A stretch of DNA of 44,841 bases from JBFKAV01 sp041621405 (GTDB lineage Bacteria > Pseudomonadota > Alphaproteobacteria > Rhodobacterales > Rhodobacteraceae): NCBI GenBank assembly GCA_041621405.1, contig JBFKAV010000010.1:1-44841 (forward strand), written 5' to 3'. The notes under the pieces were generated by a model. That model was not told where the DNA came from. It saw only the letters and a list, made by a program, of their open reading frames with translations, and made no database searches. Position numbers and translations under genes: made by a program. This document shows, piece after piece, positions 8,211 to 15,582 of the stretch. How positions within the stretch are numbered: position 1 is the first letter of the stretch; each line of letters opens with the position of its first letter.

Positions 8211-8789
8211 TCAACGCGGGCAGGCGATGAGCTGGAGATTGTACATGTTGGCGCGCGTCGCGACCTGGTCCGCCACCCGCAGGAGCCAGGCCTTCGAGTT
8301 GTAGCTGCCGCGCAGGTAGCCGGAATGGCCCTCGTGGTAGGCGAGATACTGGTTGCGGGCGTCGTGGAGCGGGACCCCGGTCTTCTCCACCGTCAGGTTC
8401 ATGTACCAGCCCATGAAATCGGTGGCGTCCTCGATGCGGTCGCGCTTGGCGCGGCGGCGGCCGCCGCTGCTCTGGTAGTCTTCCCAGGTGCCGTCGATCG
8501 CCTGGGCGTAGCCGTAGGCGGAGCTTTGCCGCCCCATCGGGATCACGCCGAGGACGTAGCGGAACGGGGTGCGCGCATCGCCCACGAACTTCGATTCCTG
8601 GTGGATCATCGCCATCTGGACCGGCACCGGGACGTTCCAGCGCCGCTCGGCGCGCTGCATGGCGCGTATGTATTCGGGACGCTCGCGGCCGAAGGCGCAC
8701 GCGTCGTCGAGGTTGCGCGGTTGCGAGTAGTTGCCGCCGCCGCAGGACGCCAGCAACAAGATCACCGCGACGCGGAGGAACCTGCTCAT
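8211..8789 (-). CDS. Lytic transglycosylase-like lipoprotein
   Basis: A 192-residue protein with a lipoprotein signal (RVAVILLLASC, lipidated C16). The SLT/lysozyme-like core begins WNVPVPVQMAMIHQESKF, where E65 fits the catalytic glutamate. It continues with SSAYGYAQAIDGTWEDY, DFMGWYMN and QYLAYHEGHSGY, the helix order of family 1 lytic transglycosylases. Such enzymes cleave murein glycan strands to 1,6-anhydro products in the periplasm. It is a single gene, convergent with dxs. The compact size suggests only the catalytic domain plus anchor is present. Confidence 0.85.
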   Translation of the reverse strand: MSRFLRVAVILLLASCGGGNYSQPRNLDDACAFGRERPEYIRAMQRAERRWNVPVPVQMAMIHQESKFVGDARTPFRYVLGVIPMGRQSSAYGYAQAIDGTWEDYQSSGGRRRAKRDRIEDATDFMGWYMNLTVEKTGVPLHDARNQYLAYHEGHSGYLRGSYNSKAWLLRVADQVATRANMYNLQLIACPR

Positions 8790-8862
8790 CTGCCTCTCGT
8801 TTCTTCTTTTGCCGCAAGGATACGGGATTTCGCGGCGCGGGGAAACGGGGAAGCGAAGGGCT

Positions 8863-9743
8863 TCAGATCACAAATGCTAGGGTCAGGGGCAGGGTGACGA
8901 CCGACAGAAGCGTCGAGACCACCACCAGTCCGGCCACCGCGTCGGCGTCGACGGCGTATTTCTCGTCGATCAGGTAGGAGGTTACGGCGACCGGCGTGGA
9001 AAGCTGCAGGACAAGCACCGCGAAGGGCACCGGGGAAAGCTCGAACCAGCGGCCGGTGACCCAGGCGATGGAAACGCAAAGCGTGATCTTCACCGCCGCG
9101 AGCCAGAATGCCCGGCCGAGCCGGGCCGGGTGCAGCCGCGCCACCGCGACGCCGAGGGTCACCAGCATCAGCGGAATCGCCATCTGCCCGGTCAGCCGCA
9201 GCGCGTTGGTGAGAGACGTGGGCGTCTCCCAGCCCTGCCAGAGAAACAGCGCGCCGAGCAGTGTGGCCCCCATCATCGGCTCCTTCAGCACGCGCACCGG
9301 GTTGCCGCCGCCGGCGACCAGCCAGATGCCGAAGCTGAAGGACCAGACCGCCATGATCGCGAACACCACCACCGCGAAACCGAGTCCCTCGGGGCCGAAG
9401 GCGAAAAGCGCGAGCGGCAGGCCGAGGTTGCCGGTATTGCCGAAGATCAGCGGCGAGAGGTAGGTGGGCCGGTCGAGGCGGGCCGCCGTGACGATCCCGA
9501 AAATACAACCGTGATAGCCCCATAGGCGACGACCGAGGCGAGCGAGATGGCAGTCAGCGCGGTGGTATCGACCTCGGCTTCCATCAGCGCCACGAAGATC
9601 AGGCAGGGCACCGAAAGCGTCATCGCCAGCCGGGTAACGAACTGAAGCCGGAATTCGAAGCCGAGCTTGACCCAGACGAAACCGACAGCAGCCAGCAGGA
9701 ACACCGGCGCCACAATCTCGAGCACTGTGAGCGCCACGGTCAC
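8863..9743 (-). pseudogene. AEC-family auxin-efflux-like permease, interrupted by one frameshift
   Basis: Two minus-strand open frames together make one AEC transporter. The N-terminal half (9743 down to about 9510) starts MTVALTVLEIVAPVFLLAAVGF and reaches YGAITVVF. The C-terminal half runs from FGIVTAARLDRPTYLSPLIF through NTGNLGLPLALFAFG to the stop at 8863. The break falls in a run of four T (minus strand; 9500-9503). One extra T there would give a continuous VVFFGIVTAAR reading and a normal ten-helix permease of ~293 residues. Substrates of bacterial AEC proteins are mostly small organic acids. Either a real one-base deletion or a homopolymer miscall explains it; both halves keep intact, conserved-looking sequence, so inactivation, if real, is recent. 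Confidence 0.75.
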
Positions 9744-9828
9744 ACTCTGTTTCCTCGGAAATCCGGCGTTCGCCGTTTACAAAATGAGCGTGGGAGGTCT
9801 ACTTAGAGACCATGGGGGTTGCGATGGC

Positions 9829-10155
9829 ATGCTGACAAAGCGCGCCAAATATGATCTTGGCCAAGTAGTACGGCATCGGAAGCATCCGTTTCGCGGCGTG
9901 GTCTTCGACGTGGATCCGGAGTTCTCCAATTCCGACGAATGGTACTATGCGATCCCCGAGGAAAGCCGGCCGTCGAAGAAGCAGCCGTTCTATCACCTAC
10001 TTGCCGAGAACGAGACCGACTTCTACGTGGCCTACGTGTCGGAACAGAACCTGGTGCCCGACGAGACTGGCCAGCCGGTGGAGCACCCCGATCTCAGCGA
10101 TCTGTTTGGCGATTTCCGCGACGGGCGCTATCCGCTGCAGCGGCACATGAACTGA
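9829..10155 (+). CDS. hspQ: Heat shock protein HspQ
   Basis: 108 residues beginning MLTKRAKYDLGQVVRHRKHPFRGVVFDVDP, with PFYHLLAENE and YVAYVSEQNL, the signature of HspQ. In enterobacteria HspQ is a heat-shock hemimethylated-DNA-binding protein and Lon specificity factor. The start at 9829 gives the normal family N-terminus; an upstream in-frame ATG at 9784 would add 15 unrelated residues. A weak GGGGG lies 10 bases before the start. It is divergent from the AEC permease over 85 bp, where a GGTCT/AGACC inverted pair flanks ACTTAG. Coding confidence is high; regulation is not evident. Confidence 0.92.
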   Translation: MLTKRAKYDLGQVVRHRKHPFRGVVFDVDPEFSNSDEWYYAIPEESRPSKKQPFYHLLAENETDFYVAYVSEQNLVPDETGQPVEHPDLSDLFGDFRDGRYPLQRHMN

Positions 10156-10177
10156 CGCGAACGGTCGAGGGCGCCGT

Positions 10178-11758
10178 TCAATAGCCAAGCGCGCAGCCGT
10201 CCTTGCGCGGATCGGACGCGCCTTGCAGGACGCCGGTGCCGTGATCGATCAGGATCGCCTGGGCGCCGCCGATGGGTCTTGGGGGGATTGTCACCCGATG
10301 GCCGAGGCCGGCGAGCGCCTGGCGCACTTCGGGGGCGTAGCCGCGCTCGACCTTGAGCACGCCCTCGTCGGCGAAGGAGCGCGGCGCGTCGATGGCCTCC
10401 TGCGGGTCCATGCCGAAGTCGACGATGTTGCTCATCACCCGGACATGGCCGGTGGCCTGATAGGCGCCGCCCATCACGCCGAACGGCATGATCACGCGGC
10501 CCTCCTGCCTCAGCATTGCAGGGATGATCGTGTGCATCGGCCGCTTGCCGCCGCCGGCCTCGTTCGGGTGGCCTTCCTCGAGCGTGAATCCGAAGCCGCG
10601 ATTGTGCATCAGGATGCCGAACTTCTCGCTGGCGATGCCTGAGCCGAAGCCGTGGAAGATCGAGTAGATCAGCGACACCGCCATCCGGTCGCGGTCGACC
10701 ACGGTGAGGTAGATCGTCTCCGTGTGCACGTTGTCCGAGGCAGCGCGCGGGTCGGCCATCGGGCGGCCCGGGTCGATAAGGACGGCGAGGTTGCGCGCCG
10801 TTTCGGTCGCCAGCATGTGGTCGAGCCGGGTCATTGCGGCGGGGTCGGCGAGGAAGCGGTTCCGTGCGTCGTAGGCGAGCTTGGTCGCCTCGGCCTCGAG
10901 GTGGGCACGCTCGGCGCCGACGGGGACGAGCGCGGCGAGGTCGAACTGGCCGAGGATGTTGGCGAGCAGGATTGCCGTCGCCCCCTGGCCGTTCGGCGGA
11001 TGCTCGAGAAGCTCGACGCCGCGGTAGCCGCCGCCGATCGGCGTACCCCAACTCGCCTCCGTGGCGGCGAAGTCCTCCGCCGTGTGCACGCCCCCCAGGG
11101 CGCGAAGTGCGGCCAGGATGTCGTCGGCGACTTCGCCCTCGTAGAAGGCGCTGCGGCCCTCGCGAGCTATGCGGCGCAGCACTTCGGCCTGAGCCGGGGC
11201 GCGGAAGACCTGTCCGGCAAGCGCGGGCTTGCCGCCGATCAGGAAGTGGTCGCGCGCAGCACCTTGTAGCACCGCGGCGTCTTCCGCCCAATCATAGGCC
11301 ACACGCGGCGCGACCGGCACGCCCTCCTCTGCGTAGCGGATCGCCGGGGCGAGGACCCGGTCGAGGCCCCAGCGGCCGAAGCGCTCGGAAAGCTGGCAGA
11401 AGGCATCGACGGCGCCCGGCACGGTGACCGCCTCGGGGCCGTGTTCGGGAACCTCCCGGAGACCGCGAGCGCGCATCCCGGCCGCGTCAAGCGCCCTGGG
11501 CGCGCGGCCCGAGCCGTTCAGCGCCACCGGCGCCTCGCTGCCGGCTGGCTTGACCAGCACAAAGCAGTCGCCGCCAAGGCCGGTCATCTGCGGCTCGCAG
11601 AACCCCAGGAGCACCGCCCCGGCTATCGCTGCGTCGACGGCGTTGCCGCCGGCTTCGAGAACCTCAACGGCCGTCTTCGCTGCCAGGGGATGCGAGGTGG
11701 CGCAGAGTCCGTTCGCGGCAAAGACCGGGGATCGCCCCGGCAGCTGGAAATCGCGCAT
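10178..11758 (-). CDS. ggt: Gamma-glutamyltransferase family protein
   Basis: A 526-residue N-terminal-nucleophile hydrolase precursor. The large-subunit half contains GGNAVDAAIA, GLGGDCFVLV, PNGQGATAI and EAEATKLAYDAR. The autocleavage site lies before T348 in HTETIYLTVVDRDRMAVS, aligned with the TTHYSVVD nucleophile of characterised enzymes. The small subunit has FGSGI, GKRPMHTIIPAM and FGVMGGAYQATGHV, the oxyanion-hole region. No signal peptide is apparent (MRDFQLPGRSPVFAANG), so it is probably cytoplasmic, unlike the periplasmic glutathione-degrading enzyme; a cephalosporin-acylase-like or other glutamyl-amide hydrolase role is possible. It stands alone; the gene upstream is a separate partner-switch pair. 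Confidence 0.85.
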   Translation of the reverse strand: MRDFQLPGRSPVFAANGLCATSHPLAAKTAVEVLEAGGNAVDAAIAGAVLLGFCEPQMTGLGGDCFVLVKPAGSEAPVALNGSGRAPRALDAAGMRARGLREVPEHGPEAVTVPGAVDAFCQLSERFGRWGLDRVLAPAIRYAEEGVPVAPRVAYDWAEDAAVLQGAARDHFLIGGKPALAGQVFRAPAQAEVLRRIAREGRSAFYEGEVADDILAALRALGGVHTAEDFAATEASWGTPIGGGYRGVELLEHPPNGQGATAILLANILGQFDLAALVPVGAERAHLEAEATKLAYDARNRFLADPAAMTRLDHMLATETARNLAVLIDPGRPMADPRAASDNVHTETIYLTVVDRDRMAVSLIYSIFHGFGSGIASEKFGILMHNRGFGFTLEEGHPNEAGGGKRPMHTIIPAMLRQEGRVIMPFGVMGGAYQATGHVRVMSNIVDFGMDPQEAIDAPRSFADEGVLKVERGYAPEVRQALAGLGHRVTIPPRPIGGAQAILIDHGTGVLQGASDPRKDGCALGY

Positions 11759-11856
11759 GTCCCCTCCCTACAGCGTCGCCGAAGCTAGGGCAGGCTCACG
11801 GCATTGCCAATCGCCGGAGATGCCGAATTCTTCTGGGGGGGTGGGGGGTGGAGAAC

Positions 11857-11901
11857 CTCGGCGCCGCGCACTGGGTGGGGGCTGTGACACACGGCGCCGA
11901 G
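11857..11901. repeat. 10-bp perfect inverted repeat between ggt and the HATPase gene
   Basis: CTCGGCGCCG (11857-11866) and CGGCGCCGAG (11892-11901) are exact complements separated by 25 bases. They lie in the 241-bp gap upstream of the ggt-type gene and downstream of the HATPase gene (both minus strand). It could end the upstream transcript or form the ggt leader; no T-run follows in either direction. The rest of this gap shows no coding signal. Confidence 0.4.
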
Positions 11902-11999
11902 GGAAGCTAACAGCTACACTGACTTCTTCCCACTGATTCCGGGCCGTGTTTGGGAGAAATCGAGGCAACAACAAGGCAGCGCGAAAATCCGCGGACGGC

Positions 12000-12527
12000 T
12001 CACGATGCCTGCGCGCGGGCGCTGAGCGGGATTCGCAGGGCAAGGATGTTGGCGCCGTCTATCCGTGCGTAGGCAAGGTCGCGGGCGAGCGAGTGGATCA
12101 GAAACCAGCCAAATCCGCCCTCTGGAAGCGCCGAAACGGCGGTGCTGCAAGCAGGCCCGTGGCCGGCGGGCAAGGCGCCTCCCGGCATCGGGCGGCCGTT
12201 GTCGCGCAATTCGCAAGCGAGACCGGCCTCCTCGGGCGCGATCGTCAACTCGATCCGCCCGTCGGCGTTGCCCTGGAAGGCGTGCTCGACCACGTTGTTG
12301 AGAACCTCGGCCAGCACCAGCTCGGCGGTGGCCGCGTCGTCCTCCGAGATGCCGGCGCCGAGAAGTTCGGTGCAGATCCGCACCAGCGCCCTCCGCACCG
12401 CCTTGGGCTCGGCGGGCAAGGTCAGGCGAATCGCACCTGCGACCGGACCAACATTGCGGCCGTCGGCGCCGGGACGGTGGCCGGAACTCGCGCCGCGACG
12501 CGCCGCCACCATCGCCTCAGCCGGCAT
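12000..12527 (-). CDS. Serine-protein kinase / anti-sigma-type HATPase (RsbW-like)
   Basis: A 175-residue GHKL ATPase. The N-box reads ELVLAEVLNNVVEHAF, the G1 box ELRDNGRPMPGG, and the G2 region GGFGWFLIHSLARDL. There is no histidine phospho-acceptor domain, so this is the RsbW/SpoIIAB class rather than a sensor kinase. Such proteins phosphorylate a STAS partner on serine and release or capture a sigma factor or other target. Its start lies 11 bases inside the STAS gene, so the two are translationally coupled as a partner-switch pair. No sigma factor or PP2C phosphatase is in the window, so the target is unknown. Confidence 0.82.
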   Translation of the reverse strand: MPAEAMVAARRGASSGHRPGADGRNVGPVAGAIRLTLPAEPKAVRRALVRICTELLGAGISEDDAATAELVLAEVLNNVVEHAFQGNADGRIELTIAPEEAGLACELRDNGRPMPGGALPAGHGPACSTAVSALPEGGFGWFLIHSLARDLAYARIDGANILALRIPLSARAQAS

Positions 12528-12870
12528 CCGTCAGCCGCGGCGAGGCGCCGAGGGCTTCGGCGATGCTGGCGTGGATCGTGAATACGGTGTCCATCCTGGT
12601 CAGCCTGAACACCCGCTCGACGCTTGCCTGCAACGCTGCGAGTTCGAGCCGCCGCCCGGTGCCGATCAGCTTCATGGCCGCCACCAAGGCGCCGAGGCCG
12701 CTCGAATCGAGGAATCTCACCTCGGAAAGATCGAGCAGCACCCGCGGCGCGGACTCGCCCGCCGCCGTGCGCAGTGCCTCTTTGAACTGTATGGCGATCG
12801 CAGCGTCGATCCGCGGCTCCGCCACCAGCACCAGGCGGACATCGCCCCGATCCTCGGTTTTCAGCTGCAT
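12517..12870 (-). CDS. STAS-domain anti-sigma factor antagonist
   Basis: A 117-residue single STAS domain: MQLKTEDRGDVRLVLVAEPR, then RVLLDLSEVRFLDSSGLGAL. D55-S56-S57 corresponds to the phospho-acceptor loop of SpoIIAA, with S57 the likely phosphorylated serine. The second half, MKLIGTGRRLELAAL and VFRLTRMDTVFTIH, is standard. It should be switched between bound and free states by the overlapping HATPase gene downstream. The pair is divergent from the thiolase over ~95 bp. Confidence 0.88.
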   Translation of the reverse strand: MQLKTEDRGDVRLVLVAEPRIDAAIAIQFKEALRTAAGESAPRVLLDLSEVRFLDSSGLGALVAAMKLIGTGRRLELAALQASVERVFRLTRMDTVFTIHASIAEALGASPRLTDAG

Positions 12871-12965
12871 CCGGACCTCCGTGCTTCTGCGCCGTGGCCG
12901 GGAGGCTAGACGGCAATCCTTACCATTCTGTATGCAGGATCCGTTCGGCAGACGGAGACCAGGAC

Positions 12966-14144
12966 ATGGACGAGGTGATCATCGCGGGGGCGGCGCGGAC
13001 GCCGATCGGCGGCTTCCAGGGCGCCTTCTCCGAAACCGACGCGCCGGCACTGGGCGCCGCCGCGATCCGCGCGGCGCTCGCGGATGCCGGCGCGGGCCCG
13101 GAGGCGGTGGAGGAGCTTCTGATGGGCTGCGTCCTGCCGGCGGGCCAGGGGCAGGCGCCGGCGCGGCAGGCGGGGTTCGCGGCCGGGCTCTCCGAGGCGG
13201 TGCCGGCGACCACTTTGAACAAGATGTGCGGCTCGGGGATGAAGGCGGCGATGATGGCCTGGGACCGGATCGCGCTCGGCGGCGCCGAGGTCATGGTCGC
13301 GGGCGGCATGGAGAGCATGACGAAAGCGCCCTACCTCCTGCCGAAGATGCGCGGCGGGGCGCGGCTCGGCCACGCCCAGGTGGTGGACCACATGTTCCTC
13401 GACGGGCTCGAGGACGCCTATGACAAGGGCCGGCTGATGGGCGCCTTCGCCGAGGACTGCGCGGAGGCGTTCCAACTCACCCGGGACGCGCAGGACGACT
13501 ACGCGATCGCCTCGCTCACCCGCGCGCTGGACGCGCAGGCCTCGGGCGCTTTCGCGCGCGAGATTACGCCGGTCACGGTCTCCACCCGGAAGGGCGAGGT
13601 GACGGTGGCGGATGACGAACAGCCGAAGAGGTCACGGCCCGAGAAGATAGCGCACCTGAAGCCCGCCTTCCGCAAGGACGGCACGGTGACGGCGGCGAAT
13701 TCCTCGTCGATCTCCGACGGGGCGGCCGCGCTGGTGCTGGCCTCGGCCCGCGCCGCCGGGGCCAGAGGCCTCGCCGTCCGCGCCCGGATCCTGGGCCATG
13801 CCAGCCACGCCCAAGCGCCGGCACTGTTCCCGACCGCGCCGATTCCGGCGGCCCGCAAGCTCCTCGAACAGATCGGCTGGAGCGTGGACGAGGTCGATCT
13901 TTGGGAGGTGAACGAGGCCTTCGCCGTGGTGCCGATGGCGTTCATGCGCGAGCTCGGCGTGCCGCACGAGAAGCTCAACGTCAATGGCGGCGCTTGCGCA
14001 CTCGGCCACCCGATCGGGGCCTCGGGCGCGCGGATCATGGTGACGCTCCTCAACGCGATGGAGGCGCGTGGCGCGAAGCGCGGCGTGGCCGCGATCTGCA
14101 TCGGCGGCGGCGAAGGCACCGCGATCGCGCTGGAACGCCCCTAG
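12966..14144 (+). CDS. Acetyl-CoA acetyltransferase (thiolase)
   Basis: A 392-residue thiolase with all active-site residues: acylated C88 in NKMCGSGMKA, the EVNEAFAVVP loop, H348 in GGACALGHPIGASGAR and C378 in AAICIGGGEG. Length and motifs fit the biosynthetic/acetoacetyl-CoA class, which interconverts two acetyl-CoA with acetoacetyl-CoA. It stands alone here, without phaB or other PHB genes, so acetoacetate metabolism or ketone use is as likely as PHB synthesis. The start at 12966 is preceded by GGAG and AGGAC. A GC-rich hairpin follows the stop. Confidence 0.93.
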   Translation: MDEVIIAGAARTPIGGFQGAFSETDAPALGAAAIRAALADAGAGPEAVEELLMGCVLPAGQGQAPARQAGFAAGLSEAVPATTLNKMCGSGMKAAMMAWDRIALGGAEVMVAGGMESMTKAPYLLPKMRGGARLGHAQVVDHMFLDGLEDAYDKGRLMGAFAEDCAEAFQLTRDAQDDYAIASLTRALDAQASGAFAREITPVTVSTRKGEVTVADDEQPKRSRPEKIAHLKPAFRKDGTVTAANSSSISDGAAALVLASARAAGARGLAVRARILGHASHAQAPALFPTAPIPAARKLLEQIGWSVDEVDLWEVNEAFAVVPMAFMRELGVPHEKLNVNGGACALGHPIGASGARIMVTLLNAMEARGAKRGVAAICIGGGEGTAIALERP

Positions 14145-14147
14145 CTG

Positions 14148-14208
14148 CTTCCCCGTTTGCCAAGTACCCTCCGTTGGGCCCGGGGGGGGTGGAAAACCCC
14201 CCGGGCCC
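14148..14208 (+). repeat. Intergenic repeat element with 12-bp perfect hairpin
   Basis: Immediately after the thiolase stop there is a 23-bp tract starting CTTCCCCGTTT and ending TACCCT (14148-14170). It is followed by a perfect stem GGGCCCGGGGGG (14176-14187) and CCCCCCGGGCCC (14197-14208) around GGTGGAAAA. The stem has no T-run, and the AGGAG ribosome site of the next gene begins 6 bases later. The 23-bp tract recurs at 20 of 23 positions in inverse orientation inside imuB (43106-43128), so this is one copy of a repeat family. Confidence 0.6.
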
Positions 14209-14224
14209 GCCGCCAGGAGCGCCG

Positions 14225-14677
14225 ATGCCTGACTACCGAACCCTCGCTGCGACAATCGGCAGCCTCACGGAAGGCGAGACCGACGTAATCGCGCTGATGG
14301 CGACCCTGGCCTGCGAGGTGCACCATTCCGACGACCGCTTCGACTGGACCGGCTTCTACCGCGTCGTCGGCCCGGAGCTCCTAAGGATCGGGCCTTACCA
14401 GGGCGGGCACGGCTGCCTCGTGATCCCGTTCTCCAGAGGCGTCTGCGGCGCCTGCGCACGCACCGGCGAGGTGCAGCTCGTGCCCGACGTCGAGGCCTTT
14501 CCAGGCCACATCGCCTGCGCCGCTTCGACGCGTTCGGAAATCGTTCTGCCGGTTCGCGATGGCGGGGGCGAAATCATCGCTGTCCTCGACATTGACAGCA
14601 ACCGGCCGGCGGCCTTCACCGACGAGGACGCGGCGGAGCTGTCGCGGATTCTGGACCGGGTGTTCGGGCGGCTCTGA
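14225..14677 (+). CDS. msrC: Free methionine-(R)-sulfoxide reductase (GAF domain)
   Basis: A 150-residue single GAF domain. C64 (GGHGC), C74 (RGVCG) and C98 (PGHIAC) fall at the spacing of the three redox cysteines of E. coli fRMsr (84, 94, 118). FDWTGFYRV and SEIVLPVRDGGGEIIAVLDIDS match the ligand pocket and end. It reduces free L-methionine-R-sulfoxide with thioredoxin-derived electrons. An extra C77 lies next to C74. The start is fixed by AGGAG five bases upstream. It is downstream of a strong hairpin and convergent with the NlpC/P60 gene. Confidence 0.88.
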   Translation: MPDYRTLAATIGSLTEGETDVIALMATLACEVHHSDDRFDWTGFYRVVGPELLRIGPYQGGHGCLVIPFSRGVCGACARTGEVQLVPDVEAFPGHIACAASTRSEIVLPVRDGGGEIIAVLDIDSNRPAAFTDEDAAELSRILDRVFGRL

Positions 14678-14724
14678 CCGGGTCAGGCGGCCGCCTCTTC
14701 GAGGCACAGCCTTTTGCCTCGCCT

Positions 14725-14742
14725 GAGGGCCTTCCGGCCCTC
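14725..14742. terminator. Hairpin between convergent msrC and NlpC/P60 genes
   Basis: GAGGGCC and GGCCCTC form a perfect 7-bp stem with a TTCC loop, and outer CCTGAG/CTCAGG bases extend the symmetry. It lies between the stop codons of two convergent genes, the usual place for a bidirectional terminator. There is no long T-run, so termination efficiency is uncertain. Confidence 0.5.
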
Positions 14743-14745
14743 GGC

Positions 14746-15582
14746 TCAGGCAGCCCGGACGGGCCGCCGGCGCGAACTTACCGGGCCGCCGCCCTCCGCC
14801 GCGATGCGGGCGATGGCCGCGGCCGCGCGCTCGTAGGCCACCGCCATGTGGTGAGCGTTGGCGTGGATCAGCGTCTCGCCGTCGACGGCGATCGCCACGT
14901 GGCCCTTCCAGAACAGCAGGTCGCCGCGGGCGAGCGGCTCGGCTGGGTCAAGGGGCTCGCCGAGCGCGGCTTCCTGCAGGTCGGTGTCGCCGGGGCAGGG
15001 CTGGCCTGCGGCCAGCATCGCGGCCTGGACCAGCCCCGAGCAGTCGATGCCCCGGATCGAGTTGCCGCCCCAGAGATAGGGCGCGCCGAAGAACAGCTGG
15101 GCCACGGTGGCCGGGTCGGCGAAGGGGCGGTTCAGCGGCCTCAGGTGGGGCTTCGGGACGAACTGGCCTTCCGCGGTCTCGTAGAAGTCGCCCGCGGCGG
15201 AGACGACGCGGAACCGCGATCCGAAAGAAAGCCCGGCGAGTTCGCGGGTCTTGAGCTTGGGCGCCGGATAGAGGTGGCTCGCCGGCACCGCGACGGCGTG
15301 GGTCGCCTCGACGGGCTCGGCGAGGGAGGCAGCCGCGACATAGCCGACATAGCCGTCGCGCGCGGCTTCGACGAAGGCCCAGCCCTCGTGGTCCTCGTAA
15401 AGCGTGACCGCCTCGCCCCGGAGGAGCTGTCGGTCGCGGGCGCCGCCGGGGGCGGCGAGGAGGTCGGCAAGCGGCACCGCAACGGATCGGGGCGCTCCTT
15501 CGGTGAAGGTCTCGGCGTCGACCTGGCCCTTCAGCCGCAGCGCCGCGACGCGGCCGTTGGCGGGGGTGAGGCGGCGGTCCAT
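14746..15582 (-). CDS. NlpC/P60 cysteine peptidase with SH3-like domains
   Basis: A 278-residue protein. Residues ~35-150 resemble bacterial SH3 repeats (EAVTLYEDHEGWAFVEAARDGYVGYV). The NlpC/P60 domain (~155-260) has catalytic C181 in GIDCSGLVQ, H228 in GHVAIAVD and a third polar residue near H240 in LIHANAHH. Such enzymes cleave gamma-D-glutamyl-diamino-acid bonds in murein peptides. No signal peptide is visible, so it may recycle peptides in the cytoplasm. The ATG overlaps the M17 aminopeptidase stop by one base (TGATG), arguing for coupled synthesis: the aminopeptidase and the dipeptidyl hydrolase could finish degrading the same peptides. The frame stays open upstream but that stretch belongs to the M17 gene. 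Confidence 0.88.
   Translation of the reverse strand: MDRRLTPANGRVAALRLKGQVDAETFTEGAPRSVAVPLADLLAAPGGARDRQLLRGEAVTLYEDHEGWAFVEAARDGYVGYVAAASLAEPVEATHAVAVPASHLYPAPKLKTRELAGLSFGSRFRVVSAAGDFYETAEGQFVPKPHLRPLNRPFADPATVAQLFFGAPYLWGGNSIRGIDCSGLVQAAMLAAGQPCPGDTDLQEAALGEPLDPAEPLARGDLLFWKGHVAIAVDGETLIHANAHHMAVAYERAAAAIARIAAEGGGPVSSRRRPVRAA

Noticed and set aside
8840..8855. AAACGGGGAAG resembling the repeat tract of 14148 and 43106
   Set aside because: Only 11 bases match and no hairpin follows, so chance is likely in this GC-rich sequence.
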